Part shown: one piece after another, positions 1 to 11,405 of the stretch | Layout of the letters: every line of letters starts with the position of its first letter | Numbering within the stretch: position 1 is the first letter of the stretch | Assembly (NCBI RefSeq): GCF_001653235.2 | Contig: NW_019154050.1 | Coordinates: 62,001 to 126,000, forward strand | From: Pochonia chlamydosporia 170 | Taxonomy: Eukaryota > Ascomycota > Sordariomycetes > Hypocreales > Clavicipitaceae | Direction: 5' to 3' | DNA: 64,000 nucleotides | Notes under the pieces: generated by a model | What the model was told of the DNA's origin: nothing | What the model saw: the letters and a program-made list of their open reading frames with translations, nothing else | Database searches by the model: none | Position numbers and translations under genes: made by a program

Positions 1-42
1 CAGTCTGACAACTCACCGGAAAAGTATCTAGCGGCTCTGGCC

Positions 43-763
43 ATGCCTCTATCAGGCGGATCAAGTACAGTCTTAGCCAATAAGGCTAGAAAGTACAAGG
101 TAATCAATAACTGGAATAAATGCGTTAAGAGCTCATACTTGGTTAAACCCAGGCACTGGGAAATAGGACCAAACCCTGGTACGGGGTCACAAATGGTCAT
201 TGGAGACGATGACAGGAATTTGTTGAAATCGTCGGATCAGAGATTACTTCCTCTGCCGGACTCATCAACTCAAGGCTCCGACGAACATGCGTCCGCATCA
301 CCAAAAAGTCTGCTGGAAATTGTCCCGCCTCGAAAATCCACTACTAAATCACCCTACATCCAAGCACAGGAAGGTAACAAGCAGCAACCCACACCTCATT
401 CATTCCCTGACCGAAGAGCAGAAAGGAGAGCAGAACCAGCGGCGGCAACCGTATCCCGCTCCGCTGACTTCGTTGATGAGACTCCCCGTTTCGAAAGCCA
501 AGAAGCCACCCGCGAACCACGAAAAAGACCTCCGTCATGAACAAGACAATTCCACGGAGCATATTACATTACTTGAGCTACCGGACTCAATCTCATACCC
601 ACCGTCCGAGCCGATAAACATATCCCCATATATCAGAGAATTCCCGCATCGAGCCATGCTCACCGACGGGATCCCAGCAACAACCCTCTCTGTCCAATAC
701 CATCCAGAAACCCGGAATATCATCAGCAAGACAAAATCCACAACTACAACCGGAATCATCTAG
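43..763 (+). pseudogene. degenerate 5' part of a bHLH factor gene
   Basis: Two overlapping open stretches in different frames (43-540 and about 287-763) encode Ser/Pro/Gln-rich, low-complexity protein of the kind found N-terminal to fungal bHLH domains; the second contains the phrase LELPDSISYPP. Neither frame runs into the bHLH frame that starts near 760, so either introns or frameshifts separate them. I infer that they are the decayed upstream part of the gene at 906-1310. No domain is recognisable in this stretch alone. Confidence 0.3.
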
Positions 764-905
764 GATTAGCGCGCGTAAGACGGCCCCAATCGATGCCAAA
801 AACAGCAGAAAACGATTCATTCGATCAATCCACTCCTCGCCTACGCTACTACTGAGAACATCTCCGAACATTAGGCTTCTACTCCTGAGAACTCCTGGCT
901 TCTCG

Positions 906-1310
906 ATGGCGGACACAGCTTCTAGGTCGCTCAAAACCAAATCAAACTACCGTACCATGTTGGAAAGGAATACAGTGCCTGGAGTTTCATATCCTACAGA
1001 GGCGTTAATGAATCTCACAGCCAAGCGAATTGCTCACAAGCTTGCTGAGCAAGGACATAGAAACCGTATCAATTCTGCTCTGCAAATAATGGCTAGCTTT
1101 TTGCTGGATCACCGAAAGTTGGACGAGGGTGATGGGGAACAGATGGATGGCAAGGTACAGCCGAGCATACTAAACAGCAAAGCAAGTGTGGTGGAAAATG
1201 CCACTTCGTATATGATGAAACTTAGAATGGAGAATGACGACCTAAGGCAAGAGCTGCGAAAGCTCAGGACCCAGCTGAAAGAAGCGAGGCTAAAACAGCC
1301 CGCGACGTAG
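906..1310 (+). pseudogene. Pho4/NUC-1/PalcA-type bHLH domain protein, truncated
   Basis: 134 codons from ATG 906. Residues about 40-60 carry the basic-helix 1 motif KRIAHKLAEQGHRNRINSAL, close to the fungal pattern KRxxHKxAEQGRRxRxNxAL of the phosphate-pathway regulators NUC-1 and PalcA. A loop follows, then helix 2 with KASVVENATSYM and a C-terminal Leu-rich coiled coil. In the family this domain dimerises and binds CACGTG-type sites in the nucleus. The His in GHRNR replaces a basic Arg that normally contacts DNA. Intact family members are several hundred residues long; here the N-terminal part is in other frames, so this is probably a relic or a misannotated multi-exon gene. The same frame is open back to about 759 with no ATG before 906. 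Confidence 0.55.
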
Positions 1311-1560
1311 CCACCGCAGCACGGTAATGCAAATGTAACTCACTCACCTCAGCAAACATCACAATCCTATCTGGTTCTGACCACAGCAGTTGGAAACCCA
1401 CTATCTTGTCGTGTATGAGGTCGATAATAATGACCTAAAGAGTTCAACATGCAGAATGTAATTGTATGCCCTACCAGTGTGCATGTGGGGAGGATATTGG
1501 AAGTGTTTCTTGCTATCAACTGAATTGGCTCCAAGGCTCCAAGGCTACAACAACGTACAT

Positions 1561-1907
1561 ACCAGGTGTGAGGGAGAAGGGATTGCAGATGAGTTCGAGA
1601 GGTGGCTACGTACAAAGCAGGATGTATATACCAAGCACGATAACCCACTGCAGTATTGGTCCACTAAGCGGTTTGAATACCCTCGTGTAGCCAAGATGGC
1701 CATTGATATCCTGTCTATTCCCGCCATGGCGGCCGAATGTGAGAGATCTTTTCGTCTGCAGGCAGCATGGTGTCTCCAAAGCGCACTCGATTGGATTCGA
1801 GTACAATTTCTGTTGCCCAAACGGTCAGATCATGGTTGAAAGCTGGATTGTTGGAAGGGTATGACTGGTTGCTCAAGGGCATGGGTGAGGACCTGCCCGA
1901 GGGTTAG
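1561..1907 (+). pseudogene. hAT transposase C-terminal fragment with frameshift
   Basis: The plus strand encodes the hAT dimerisation domain (DEFERWL, then PLQYW, then the signature IPAMAAECERSF) and then slips frame after ERSF near 1750. The other frame carries the expected continuation: GSMVSPKRTRLD, TVRSWLKAGLL and a TAG stop ending at 1907. One T missing from a T run explains the slip. The N-terminal catalytic part is absent, so this is a dead tail of a cut-and-paste DNA transposon. Confidence 0.8.
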
Positions 1908-1925
1908 GTTAGCCTCTGCGAAAAA

Positions 1926-2050
1926 TGTAGATAGATGGCATCTATCTACATCTATATGTAGCCTACATCTACCTATCTATCTTGCAGTCCATGACTAAGC
2001 ATCTACATCTATCTACCTGAGCAGTCGGTAGATAGATGTAGATAGATTCC
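1926..2050. repeat. GTAGATAGAT inverted-repeat cluster between two hAT tails
   Basis: ATGTAGATAGATG and its reverse complement alternate several times. One pair is ATCTACATCTATCTACC followed 8-11 nt later by GGTAGATAGATGTAGAT; another is ATGTAGATAGATG-GC-ATCTATCTACAT. Such repeats typify the subterminal region of hAT elements, where the BED-finger transposase binds. The cluster lies between the end of one hAT fragment (1907) and the start of another (2057), which suits a junction between two elements. Confidence 0.6.
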
Positions 2051-2056
2051 CCACAC

Positions 2057-2209
2057 TGGACTGGATTGGAGGCCAGCACAATTGGGATTACGCAGACATT
2101 GAGATCCTGGGTGCGGAATGGGCTAATTGAGGCGGCCGACGCGTTAGTTGACGTGTCGGAAGAGGTGGTGGACAGTATAATATGGGATGGTGAGGAGGAA
2201 AGTAGTTAG
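2057..2209 (+). pseudogene. second hAT transposase C-terminal tail
   Basis: About 50 codons ending at TAG 2207-2209 read GLEASTIGITQTLRSWVRN, GLIEAADALVDV and an acidic end. This is the last part of the hAT dimerisation domain (the alignment of STIxxxQTxRSW with the fragment upstream is clear), but from a different hAT subfamily. Everything upstream is replaced by the GTAGATAGAT repeat cluster. The following 2210-2400 probably holds the 3' UTR and right end of the element; a sequence ending TTGATGACCACCCC near 2400 is a candidate terminus. Confidence 0.65.
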
Positions 2210-2584
2210 GCAGCTGCGTGGTTACACGGTGTGTCCCTGGACGGGGGTGGATGATTCAACGTCTTCAACTTGATGAAATCAACTCAATTTGCTCGTGACA
2301 CTGATCAGCCTTTTCAACTCCGTTGGTAAATTTCTGAGTAAACAGTCAACGTAACTCAATTGCGCTGTCTAATCGATTGAATGGAATTGATGACCACCCC
2401 GATGCCGCCAAGTGATGGGAGAACACAATATGGAAATGTAGTCATGTATCGGTATGTAGTCCTGTAAGATAATATCACTAGATTATGATGTGATACCCTT
2501 GCGTTGGCCAATGGTCTAGAAACCACAATCCTTCAATGCTACTGAAATTATGTCCCAGTACTTTGTCACTGTGCTCTCAATCCC
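2210..2584. other. no gene seen; hAT 3' flank
   Basis: AT-rich non-coding DNA following the hAT tail. It contains repeated TCAAC/AACTCAAT words but no convincing ORF. Confidence 0.4.
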
Positions 2585-2932
2585 TCAATGATCACTACAG
2601 AATTGAACCACACTCCTGTCTCCTTGCAGCCTCTCATCTAGCTCCTTCACCTTCAACACATAAGCCAACCTAAAACGTTGCAACGCCTTCAAGGACTCTG
2701 TCAGGGCTGAAACATAATAATTCAACGACTTCAAGTCAGCATCTAGTTCCGTCGTTCTAGGTCTAGCAAACTGCGCAGTCGCTCTCTTTATCTCCATTTC
2801 CGCCAAATGCCGAGTAGTTTCGCCCATTCCCCTATCGAGCTCACAAATACCAAAAATAATCATATCTTTTTCTCTGACGTTCTCTGCCAAGCGCTTTTCA
2901 GCCCGGGCAATAAGTAAACTGAAGTCTGCCAT
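2585..2932 (-). CDS. small helical/coiled-coil hypothetical protein
   Basis: 115 codons from ATG at 2932 with no introns needed. The protein is rich in Glu, Lys, Arg and Leu, with long predicted helices (EKRLAENVREKD, LKSLNYYVSALTESLKALQ), no signal peptide and no membrane segment. I do not recognise a family. The composition resembles the small coiled-coil ORF at 52358-52627, though the sequences do not align clearly. It stands alone among transposon remnants; the size and clean start favour a real small gene, but no homology supports it. Confidence 0.35.
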   Translation of the reverse strand: MADFSLLIARAEKRLAENVREKDMIIFGICELDRGMGETTRHLAEMEIKRATAQFARPRTTELDADLKSLNYYVSALTESLKALQRFRLAYVLKVKELDERLQGDRSVVQFCSDH

Positions 2933-5900
2933 GTTTAAATGGATTGCATTTTCAGATTTACGTGCTCAAATAAGAACGACGCGCCGCCATTGAACAAAGT
3001 CCGGTGACAACGCCAGTTGCTTCGTCGTTATCCGCAATGCTATGTCAATAACCACCAGGCAGGAACTTTTGTAACTGAACGGGTCGATTCTTCAACTTTA
3101 CCCGTAGACGACCGTTATGGATACACGTCCCCGGGAGTGTGCTTCATACGTTTGAATGATTCCACTCGAGGCAAAACATTAGCACAGTTCACACGCTCAA
3201 GATAAATATGTGCCAAGGTAGCTTAACGGAAGGGTTATGAAACAACGAATGCTGCTGGCCAGGAACTACGACCTACCGGGGTGGAGCGGTGGAACTGAAG
3301 CGCATTTATGCGAGAAGCGAATGGCAGAGGCATGGCCAGGTAGTGGAAAGAAGGAGGCGGGGCATGACTTACAGCACATAGAGTCACCAACCTACCAATT
3401 CAGATCCCGAAAGGTTTGCTGTCTAGAGGAAGCTCAGGCCCACTGCTATTTTCCAGAAATGTCTTAATGACACAACCTCCTATAGAACAGATATCAGCCT
3501 GAGTTGGTCCGTCGTGGCAGTAGTATGCCCGATGGGGAGGCAATTTTGGAAGCTTGTCCTTATGCCGAAGGCTACCTGAATTACGCCTTCCCTGGTCCGC
3601 TGCGGCCAGTAGGAGCCTTCGCTTAACCCTGTGAGTGCTTCCTAAAATGGAGATTTGAATTTGGAAGCCGATGTGTTGGTGGCTAGTTAAACTTCAAATA
3701 GTCTCATTCATACGCGGGGCGTGATGGTGACGCCTCATGGCCCACTACGTTGCCTTCAGATCCCTTTCAGTCACACATCATCTCCAACAGAGTGCTCATA
3801 CCACACCCCCACCATTTTCAGGAACATTACCCGGGCGGTGCGGGATAAAGTATTCAAGCGTGTAGCTATCTTACGTTTGGCTGCAACAGTGCGAAGTAGC
3901 AATGCGAATGGCTGGCGGACACGTTCGAGCTGTCGTGGCAAGTTTTCCCTAGTGTGTTACAACAAATGACTTCGCCGGAGGATAAAACCGCCCACAGGCC
4001 GCGTTGCCGTTGAAATGATGACGATGAAGAAGTTCGACATCGCTGGTCTTGAGAAGGCTTTCTCGGAAGACGAAGATGGGGTAGGCATCTACATTGTTTT
4101 AATCTACCTTGTCTAGAGGCAATAGGAGGTTGTTGTCTGTACAATACAATAGCTACTGTTGGAGGCAACTTGTGATAGTAATATGCGTTGCCTTGAATGG
4201 AGACCTCTCAGCAGGGTCAGCAACAAATCTTCTGTTGTCGCTGGGCTGGTCCTGTCTCATTCTGAAGAGCCTCCTCTCGCTTTTTGGCCTCCATCATGGC
4301 ATTTCTTGAAGGGCTTGAAAGACATTTGCTGGGCTAAATGCCTGAGCAGGGTTAGGATCAGTGCAATGAAACAGACAATTCGGCAACATTACCGAACCAG
4401 GTACTCGAAAAGTCGGATGATGGCCCAATTCCACTCTGAAACACGTGCCGGGGCTGCCACCATGATTGAACGCCGAAAAGTGCGGCAGCCTCCGAAACAA
4501 CCGAAACGTGAGTGATCCTTGCAGCACCTGAAAGTATGTTAGATATAACGGGGCTATATTGAGTCACAATGGGGTCAATGTAATAATTCCTAGAGCGGAA
4601 TTAGTTCTCTTTTCCGTAAAGTCTCTGTATTTTCTTGTTGGCGACAGTCCAACTCCTAGCCCAAACCAAGTAATATCGTTATAACCCAATGCTCGCTAAG
4701 CGATCATCACTCTCTCATCTAACAAAGTATTCCCTGACCCCCTTTACGATGATCATGCCTAAAAGGGCAGGTGGTGTCGAGCAGGCTCACCACATCGGTC
4801 CGCTGTCAACATTCATGGAGCCACAGAAGTCCACGGAATCACAACCACAAACGTAACCCCCCCGGCTCCCCGGCTGGAGTCATGACTAGTGGCATCACTA
4901 ACAGGACATTGCGAACTGGGACTCTAACACCTTGAAATTATTGGGTTTCATCAATCGGCCTACAAAGCAGAATAAGAATATATCTGCCTTCATAGTACAA
5001 AAAGGCACATCAAGTTCACTCATATCCAAAAATTTACATTCTCACCAAAGCCGTGCTGCATCTGCCCTTGAAAGAGGCGAGCCATGTTTGCCAGGCGAAG
5101 AGGCGAGAATTGCACGGGACTGGCGAGCTTTGATGGGTGCAACACCTAGTATCCGCCTATTAGCTGCAGCGTAATGCAGGCACTCGACAACGAAATGGTC
5201 CGCAAGGTTCCAAAAGGCCATCCCTTGATTATCTTGACATGAGACAGGCAGCCTGTTCGGAATGACGCATTTATGGCGTGATGTACGACAGAGGGAAATG
5301 AAGGTGACGCCAGACAGCTGGAGCATTGAATCTAAACATGCATTACACGAGTCAGCACATAAGGTAGAACTTGTAAGGGAACGGCCGCACTTTAGGACTC
5401 AGATAGCTCGAGTCAGAGCCTCCTTCGGAAGCTCTTACTCTCCTTGTGAACAATCGCTTCATCCAAGTCGCACTTGACCTTGCTCGTGCCCTTGTACCGT
5501 CACAGAACTGTGAACAAAAGGTTGAATCGGGATGCTCTGCGGATGTCACAAGTGGGAAAAACTCAGCCTTAAATTGTTGACAGGTTTTGACCCACTACTT
5601 GGCACGCTTAAAGTGGAATGAGTTGACTGAACTAGCGACGGCGTGTTAAGGCAAGGACTAAAACGTTAAACGATCAGTACCGCCGATCTGTTTAAGGCAA
5701 TGTGACATCTCGCGAGCATAAATTGACGGGTTGTGAATAGGGGGTGGCTAGGAATCAATGCATGACTGCAACTCCATATAATGGAGAGCGTGGTTGGGAG
5801 TATCTGGCGAGTAACGCGACAGCGGTCTAGCAACAAAGCTGCACTGCAGGCCACACGTAGAGGCCCTTTGACTTGCTGAAGCGAAGAGTTGAACTGCGAT

Positions 5901-6180
5901 ATCACTGTACTCACGATGATCTGCCATCCGTCTCTGGACAATCCACACCCCTGCCCGCCATGGTGTGGTAGGCTTGTCCTGATTTCAACCGTTCACCAGC
6001 ACGCCCAGGCACGCAGGCATCTCAGTGTCATACTGGAGCCATAGGTGCCGCATTAGCGTTTAATAGTTACCGTCTCGATACAACAAATGTTCCCTGAGCT
6101 AACCCTGGGCCGCCCTTGCTTGCTCCTTTTTCCAACCTCCGACACCCATAACTCGGTGATAAATGTTGTCCTTGAGCTAG
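2933..6180. other. long stretch without a recognisable gene
   Basis: Only short ORFs on both strands with no domain or consistent frame. A possible exon end lies at 4005-4080 on the plus strand (acidic EKAFSEDEDG followed by GTAGGC), but no partner exon was found. No inverted repeats or terminal structures stood out. Confidence 0.4.
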
Positions 6181-6930
6181 ATGGATATCATGGCTGGGAT
6201 AAGTCGTACCTGTAGCTCCGGAGTGATTGCAAACGTAATACAACAACAACAACGAGAGATACGCATTCTTTGAACAAACCACAGATATTACTTCCCTCAG
6301 CGTGCCACCCACGCCAGCAAGCTGCACTCCTCAGCGTAAAAGTAAGGATTTACGACCCTTTGACAATGATTTTGGGCTCGCCCTGATTTTGTATAATGAA
6401 ATGGTGTGCAAGGCTCATTCGTTGCTAATATTCCGCAAGGATCTCGCCGGACCGCTAAATTAACTCCGGAGAAGTTAGAACGCAAACGAACTCATGATCG
6501 AATTGCCCAGCGCGCAGCTCGACAGAGAACCAAGCAATATATCGCACGACTTGAATCCGCCGTCAGAGGGCTGCAATTACAGACTGCCAGTGACCAGGTG
6601 GTGAAAGAATTGACCTCGCGAAACCAAGCATTGACCGCTGAGGTTGTCTACCTTCAAACTTGTCTAACATTCAAAAATGCCATCGTGTCGTGGACGCCGT
6701 TCCAAGAGTTATGCCACGTCGAGAAGCACCTCCAATTTCCCCGTCCTGCGGGATCCGCACTTCCTGGTCCATGGACATATCAGCAGGTCAGTGGGCCTAG
6801 CAATGCATCCGCATTTAACACCATACCACCATCGGCTCAGATTTCTGGTACAACAATGTTCACGGACAAGCAACGACAACATGGAAATGCCGATCAGCGC
6901 ACACCCCTGGAGCATTCATTAGTTTGGTGA
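6181..6930 (+). pseudogene. bZIP transcription factor, copy A (probable frameshift in exon 1)
   Basis: Exon 2 (6440-6930) encodes LTPEKLERKR, the basic region AQRAARQRTKQYIARLE and a Leu-rich zipper, then WTPFQELCHVEKHLQ and a Ser/Pro-rich tail. An intron at 6342-6439 (GTAAGG donor, GCTAAT branch, GCAAG acceptor) joins an upstream exon ending TPASCTPQRK in frame. The DNA at 6181 (ATGGATAT, then AAGTCGTACCT) aligns with the start of copy B at 14350 on the minus strand, yet that ATG is out of frame with the rest of exon 1 and a TAA at 6236 blocks the correct frame. Either an extra short intron or a frameshift is present; I favour a frameshift. The protein would bind DNA as a dimer in the nucleus. 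The ending is shorter than in copy B. Confidence 0.55.
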
Positions 6931-7800
6931 TGGAATTGTGAACATGAAATAGCCGGTAGTCCTCAGGTTCCTGAACATCTGGAGTCGGAATGGAGTACGG
7001 GAGCCATGCCGTCAATGGAGGGTTGAGTAGACGAACTAATCGCTTTGGATCACTTTGCGTTTGAGAGTTTGAGGCTCTTCACTGGAAGAGCTGAGTATAG
7101 AGATCTTCACAGTTTAGCGGATATTTCGACAACTCGTACTGCCTTCCAAAAGTTAGCTGCTCTGAACCGCCCCTGCACCGGGGATATCGTAATGCCCTCC
7201 AAAGCCTGGCTTCGCGCCACCGCGAGACCTCTCCATATTACGTCACCCAAGCCACTTTTGGGGGGATATATTGTGTCAGTTCGGCATGAAATATACCGAG
7301 CTCGGCGCATGGATACCGGATTACATGACAACCATCTCGTTTCAGTGCAGGATACTGAATAGGAGTCTCTGCATCGACTGAAATGACCATGGTGGAACGA
7401 GCCACAAGGCGATGAACTGGAGATCTTCGTGTTAGCATTGTTGTCAACGGAAATAGCCCCCAAGCCTGCAAGGCATCAACTATCATGAAGGTTACAAGGA
7501 AAACAAGATTGCAACAAAAGGTTCAATATATTTAGCTTTCAAAAGGAATTATAGTGAGGGGTTACTGGAAGCTGACAAATGCATCTATCGGCAGATATTC
7601 AACGATAGCAGCAGCTATCGGTAAACTGAGATTGGCAAGGACAACTATAAAAGGCAGCCCAATTCCTCACCAGATAACTCAATACAAGGACTATTCCACT
7701 GTTTAATATGACCTATAGCTAGTAACTTTAACAATTGTTCCTAACACCCCATTCGTCGTCCAACGCCACGTATTGTCCCATTTTCTCGCAGGCCAACAGA
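6931..7800. other. no gene recognised downstream of bZIP copy A
   Basis: A weak match to the terminal exon candidate of copy B (EFRRLN region) may exist around 6965-7025 but is full of changes. An open frame at about 7045-7362 lacks an ATG and any domain. Confidence 0.3.
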
Positions 7801-7820
7801 CAGTGCTGGAGAGACACGCT

Positions 7821-7896
7821 ATGAGACTGAAACTGAGATGAGTTTCAGTTTCATGAAACCGGACGCTGGTATAGTTTCAGTTTCATATGAAACTAT
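7821..7896. repeat. paired GAAACT palindromes
   Basis: ATGAGACTGAAACT and AGTTTCAGTTTCAT form a 14-bp inverted repeat (one mismatch) around 6 nt at 7821-7854. It is followed by ATAGTTTCA / TGAAACTAT around GTTTCAT at 7871-7896. A CAGTGCTGGAGAGAC sequence just upstream (7801) resembles a hAT terminus. The arrangement matches hAT subterminal repeats elsewhere in this window, but no opposite end was found. Confidence 0.5.
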
Positions 7897-7985
7897 ATCC
7901 TGCTGCAGATCAAAAAAGAATTAACAGGCACGCAGCACGTGTATACCGTATCTCCTGCCTCCCCGAAGATGTTGGTATTGTCTGC

Positions 7986-8186
7986 TTATCTATAGTACCA
8001 AGTCCCCAGCTTCGACATCACTGTCCACCCCTTATCCATTTCTAAATCTTCCTGCAGTATCCTTACAGCCACGTCTATATCCTTCGCTACCCTAAACACC
8101 CCAGGAAGAAGCGGCTTGCTTTTCCCCTTTGGAATGCTTATCCAGCTCTTGATATACTCGCATGCCTCTACCATATTCGCAGACAT
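7986..8186 (-). CDS. short unidentified ORF
   Basis: 66 codons from ATG 8186, with composition typical of a folded protein (VEACEYIKSWISIPKGKSK, VAKDIDVAVRILQEDLEMDK). No family recognised. It may be an exon of a larger decayed gene; upstream sequence (8187-8270) offers no obvious splice partner. Confidence 0.25.
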   Translation of the reverse strand: MSANMVEACEYIKSWISIPKGKSKPLLPGVFRVAKDIDVAVRILQEDLEMDKGWTVMSKLGTWYYR

Positions 8187-8404
8187 ACTGCATCTATCCC
8201 TGGTGACATGCCGTCTCGCGCCGAGAAGATTCGCTATGCCTCCGTGGACATCGGTGGGATAAAGAATACGTCAATGGCCATCATTCTCCAGGCGTGGAGG
8301 AGCACCATAAAATAACGGACATTTTGCTTGCGAAGGGACAGAAAAAGCGGAAGGCAACGGAAAAGGTTGGTGATAGCATTGCAGTTGCAACGGATTACGT
8401 AGCA

Positions 8405-8435
8405 AAATACTACTCAGGCACTGTGAGTAGTATTT
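8405..8435. repeat. perfect 12-bp stem hairpin
   Basis: AAATACTACTCA and TGAGTAGTATTT flank the 7-nt loop GGCACTG. It lies about 140 bp beyond the stop of the deacetylase gene, so it could fall in that mRNA's 3' UTR. Function unknown. Confidence 0.6.
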
Positions 8436-8572
8436 GTTGATACGGTGGAAATACTGGAGACACTGCTTTGCAGCAAATTTCACCGGCGCATTATCGGAGA
8501 CTGCTGTGGCTGAATATGGGGGGGTTGCGTCCGAATAGAGATTTGGGTGCGTCCAAGTAAAGACTGTCTTTC

Positions 8573-9683
8573 TTAAAGCACTCGCATTCCCAGAACGAAT
8601 ACTATCACACCCAAACAAATATATCGGAGACATGCAGAAGCCAGCTCTACTCCAGGACTTGCAGCCTTGGTCTGCGCCGAGGGACCCCATTGTGTTGATG
8701 TTGGATCCATTCCTGTGGTGGATGTAGGTGCAGTGGCAATGGTGGTGACCAATTTCGCAGGCATTGACGAGTCCGCTATGACTGAGCCGCCAGTGCTCTT
8801 GCATGAATATCGACCGTTCCGTACAGATCGGTACCAGTTTTCCTTCGGGTCTCCAAGACATTCTCCCACCGTCACCAATTTATAGCCTCGATCCTTGGCC
8901 ACTTGCACCATAAATGCCGTGAGGTTGGTGGCCGTCTGATTGTGTGTATCATGAGCCAAAACAATGTAGCTATTCTTCGAGGATTCCTTAGATATGTTTT
9001 CAGCGAAAATATCCTTCGATTTTTGGATTTGAGAAGGGCTGTCGTTCAGATAGTCCTTAGTATCGACGTTGCTTGTGATGATGTGATAGCCGAGGTTACC
9101 CAGCAAGTCCTGACAGCCCGACTTTGCAGTACACTCCAGATACGGCGGCCTAACATAGCTAGGAAACCACCCGAAAAGGGTTCTGAAGGCCATTTCGTTG
9201 TAAATTATTTCGGTTTCCTGTGTCTTGTGATTTACTCGGTCGAGGTTTTGGTGTGTCCATGTATGGCTAGCGATTTGTTGCCCGGAATCGTACATGCGGT
9301 ACATTATGGAAGGCCAGGGACGTTTGCAATCGTCAATACGACCCTTACCCAGGTTATAACCAGTGACGAAAAATGTAGCTTGAACTCCAAGCTGATCCAA
9401 GAGGTCCAGCAACTGATTTGTGAAGACCCAGGGGCCATCATCGAAGGCAAGGGCGATGAGGCCAGGCGATTTGCAGTGGTTTATAATTGTGCCTGTTGCC
9501 TCAGTTAGTAGTAGGTTTCCATTAATGGCCGGGATAGTTCTTACCATATGTAACCGTTCCGACGTGTGGTCGGGCAACATTTTCCGTCCATTGGATGGAT
9601 TCACGATCGGTCAGACCCTCATGATTTGCTGCCCCAGCACTTACCAGCGAAACTGCAGAAATCATAATGGCCAGAAGACTCAT
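8573..9683 (-). CDS. CE4 polysaccharide (chitin) deacetylase, secreted, probably GPI-anchored
   Basis: CDS complement(join(8573..9492,9545..9683)), 352 aa. The 52-bp intron 9493-9544 has a GTAAGA donor, a CTAAC branch and an ACAG acceptor, and joins VTY to GTIINHCKSPG in frame. Exon 1 gives a signal peptide (MSLLAIMISAVSLVSAG). The NodB domain shows motif 1 AFDDGPW (Asp64 likely base, Asp65 metal ligand), motif 2 SHTWTH (His123 and His127 metal ligands), then RPPY and a late LAHDTH. The family removes N-acetyl groups from chitin or related wall glycans outside the cell. A Ser/Thr-rich tail and a final hydrophobic segment (CLGVIVFVLGM) suggest GPI attachment. Start chosen at 9683 because it gives the signal peptide; upstream in-frame ATGs exist. 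Motif 1 has Ala in place of the usual Thr (TFDDGP), a tolerated change. Confidence 0.88.
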
Positions 9684-9794
9684 AACGGTCCCTTCTGCAG
9701 AGGCTATGCACATTCGCACGAGTAGTGTAGTACAGGACCACAACCTCTTAAGTTCTCAGACCTGAGCAAACTTGAAGGAGCTGTCAGTCAATTG

Positions 9795-9800
9795 TTTATA
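9795..9800 (-). promoter_or_regulatory. TATA-like box of the deacetylase gene
   Basis: TATAAA on the minus strand, 112 bp upstream of the chosen ATG at 9683. The spacing suits a fungal core promoter; untested. Confidence 0.35.
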
Positions 9801-10784
9801 TTTTCGCGAGTTCACAGCAAGATGCGCCGACCACTAAGAACATATCAAGCTACAACCGTCGCTCGGGTCAGATTGCACCCGCCAATTCAACCAATCGCCA
9901 GGCAAAGTGGGCTGTGTCGCAATCAAACGCTGGCGGCGGGATATTCGACACTGACGGCCATGATCCACTTTTACCATCTGGTCCGCAAAGATCAAATTGC
10001 AGCTCGTTCAAACGGCAGCGTCTAGCTATCCGCCCTGCTGCCAAGAGTGCCTCCTGGGGCGGTGCTCTGTAACCCGGCCACCCGGGGCAATGTCAATCCC
10101 GGTTACTCGTCGCATAGGGGCTCATTGCCAATCTGGACTTTACTCGGAGACAGAAGCGATCCTAAAGGCAGTGCAGCGCACACGTCATTTCTCTGCCGAG
10201 CCTCAATGGCTCACCTAAAATTGGAAAGGAACGGCCATTTGATCTGATTAATTTCTTCAACGGGCCTAAGCTAGGAACGGCGCAGCGTGTGATGTTTGGT
10301 CACTTTGCCTCGACAGGCCATTCGGTGCCTGGCCGAAACGCCGAAGTGGCTTTGCTGTGCCTCGAAACTTGCTGGCCGGAGCAGATTATGTTCTCGGCAT
10401 TGTCTTGTTCATGTCATGTCTGGAGACAGTGGTTACCAAATGGCGTACTGGTGGCCGGAAAGTCTGACTCATTGAGTTATCGCGCAAAACATCCCAGTTG
10501 AAACCCCCCACCCAATCCCCTCGTTACTTTGGATCCCCATTTTTCACTCACACATTTCTTTGTTGTCAATGATCGGCGCCCGCCCAGGTCTGCAAAACCC
10601 GCTACAGTCACTGTACTGTGCCCTTCCGGCTGCAGCAGCCATTAAGGCCAACTATGGCATGGGGACATAGCATGAACAGTGACTGAGTGGGAGATGTGGA
10701 TAAAACAGGTACCTTCGAAGGAGGAGGACATGAACGTCAAGAACCCTCCTTCCTGCTGGGTGGGTGGACCAACGCCACATTTAG
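9801..10784. other. no gene recognised
   Basis: Short ORFs only, none with a domain. The stretch 10500-10700 is C/T-rich without repeats. Confidence 0.35.
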
Positions 10785-10975
10785 CCCGTTCTAGGCAAAC
10801 TTGCTCTGAACATCTTCACCATGCCAGCGATGAGTGCACAGCCAGAGCGGATATTTTCAAACGGTAGCGAGCTCATTACCGATAAGTAATGGCCTCGGTG
10901 ATGATACGGTTGAGTCTGAGATGATACAGAAGAATTGGATTACATCAATGATCTTGCGGGGGATTGTACCCCACA
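10785..10975 (+). pseudogene. hAT transposase C-terminal fragment
   Basis: Reads PVLGKLALNIFTMPAMSA then QPERIFSNGSELITDK, the hAT dimerisation signature. A stop (TAA near 10886) follows, and the continuation NGLGDDTVESEMIQKNWITS lies in another frame, so one indel has occurred around 10885. No upstream catalytic domain. DNA-transposon relic. Confidence 0.75.
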
Positions 10976-11405
10976 AGATCAATACAAATTACCGGATTGG
11001 GCATAGCATATGTAACAGGTGGAGCCCGATGGGTCGGTTTGCACTATCGCCTTGTCTCCAAACCTTGTCACTGGTAACCGCCAGCGACAACCGAGATTAG
11101 CAGAAGCAAGCTCACAAGCCTATAAGAGCTCTGCGAGCTCTTCCTTTCTTACTCTCCTTTTCCTTTTCTCCTTAGCATTGGATACTTGTTCATAGTCGCC
11201 TAGCTAGTTAATATACTCGCTTGGACCATTACAGCATACACGTACTTGACAACTTGTTAATTGTGCTCGTTACATGGCCAAGTCAAGCTTCAATTGAGCT
11301 GAGATACCGTTCAATGAATCGAGTTTGAGTGACGAAGTTGGGCTTGATTGATTGTCAGCCACACTGTTTGGATTAAACCGTTACATTTATTTCAGGCATT
11401 GATGG

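Noticed and set aside
1926..2050. CRISPR-like array of GTAGATAGAT units
   Set aside because: Units are short, unevenly spaced and inverted, in a fungal sequence beside hAT remnants; no cas genes.
8271..8861. 196-codon minus reading overlapping the deacetylase end
   Set aside because: Lies in another frame of the deacetylase gene; its second half has no domain.
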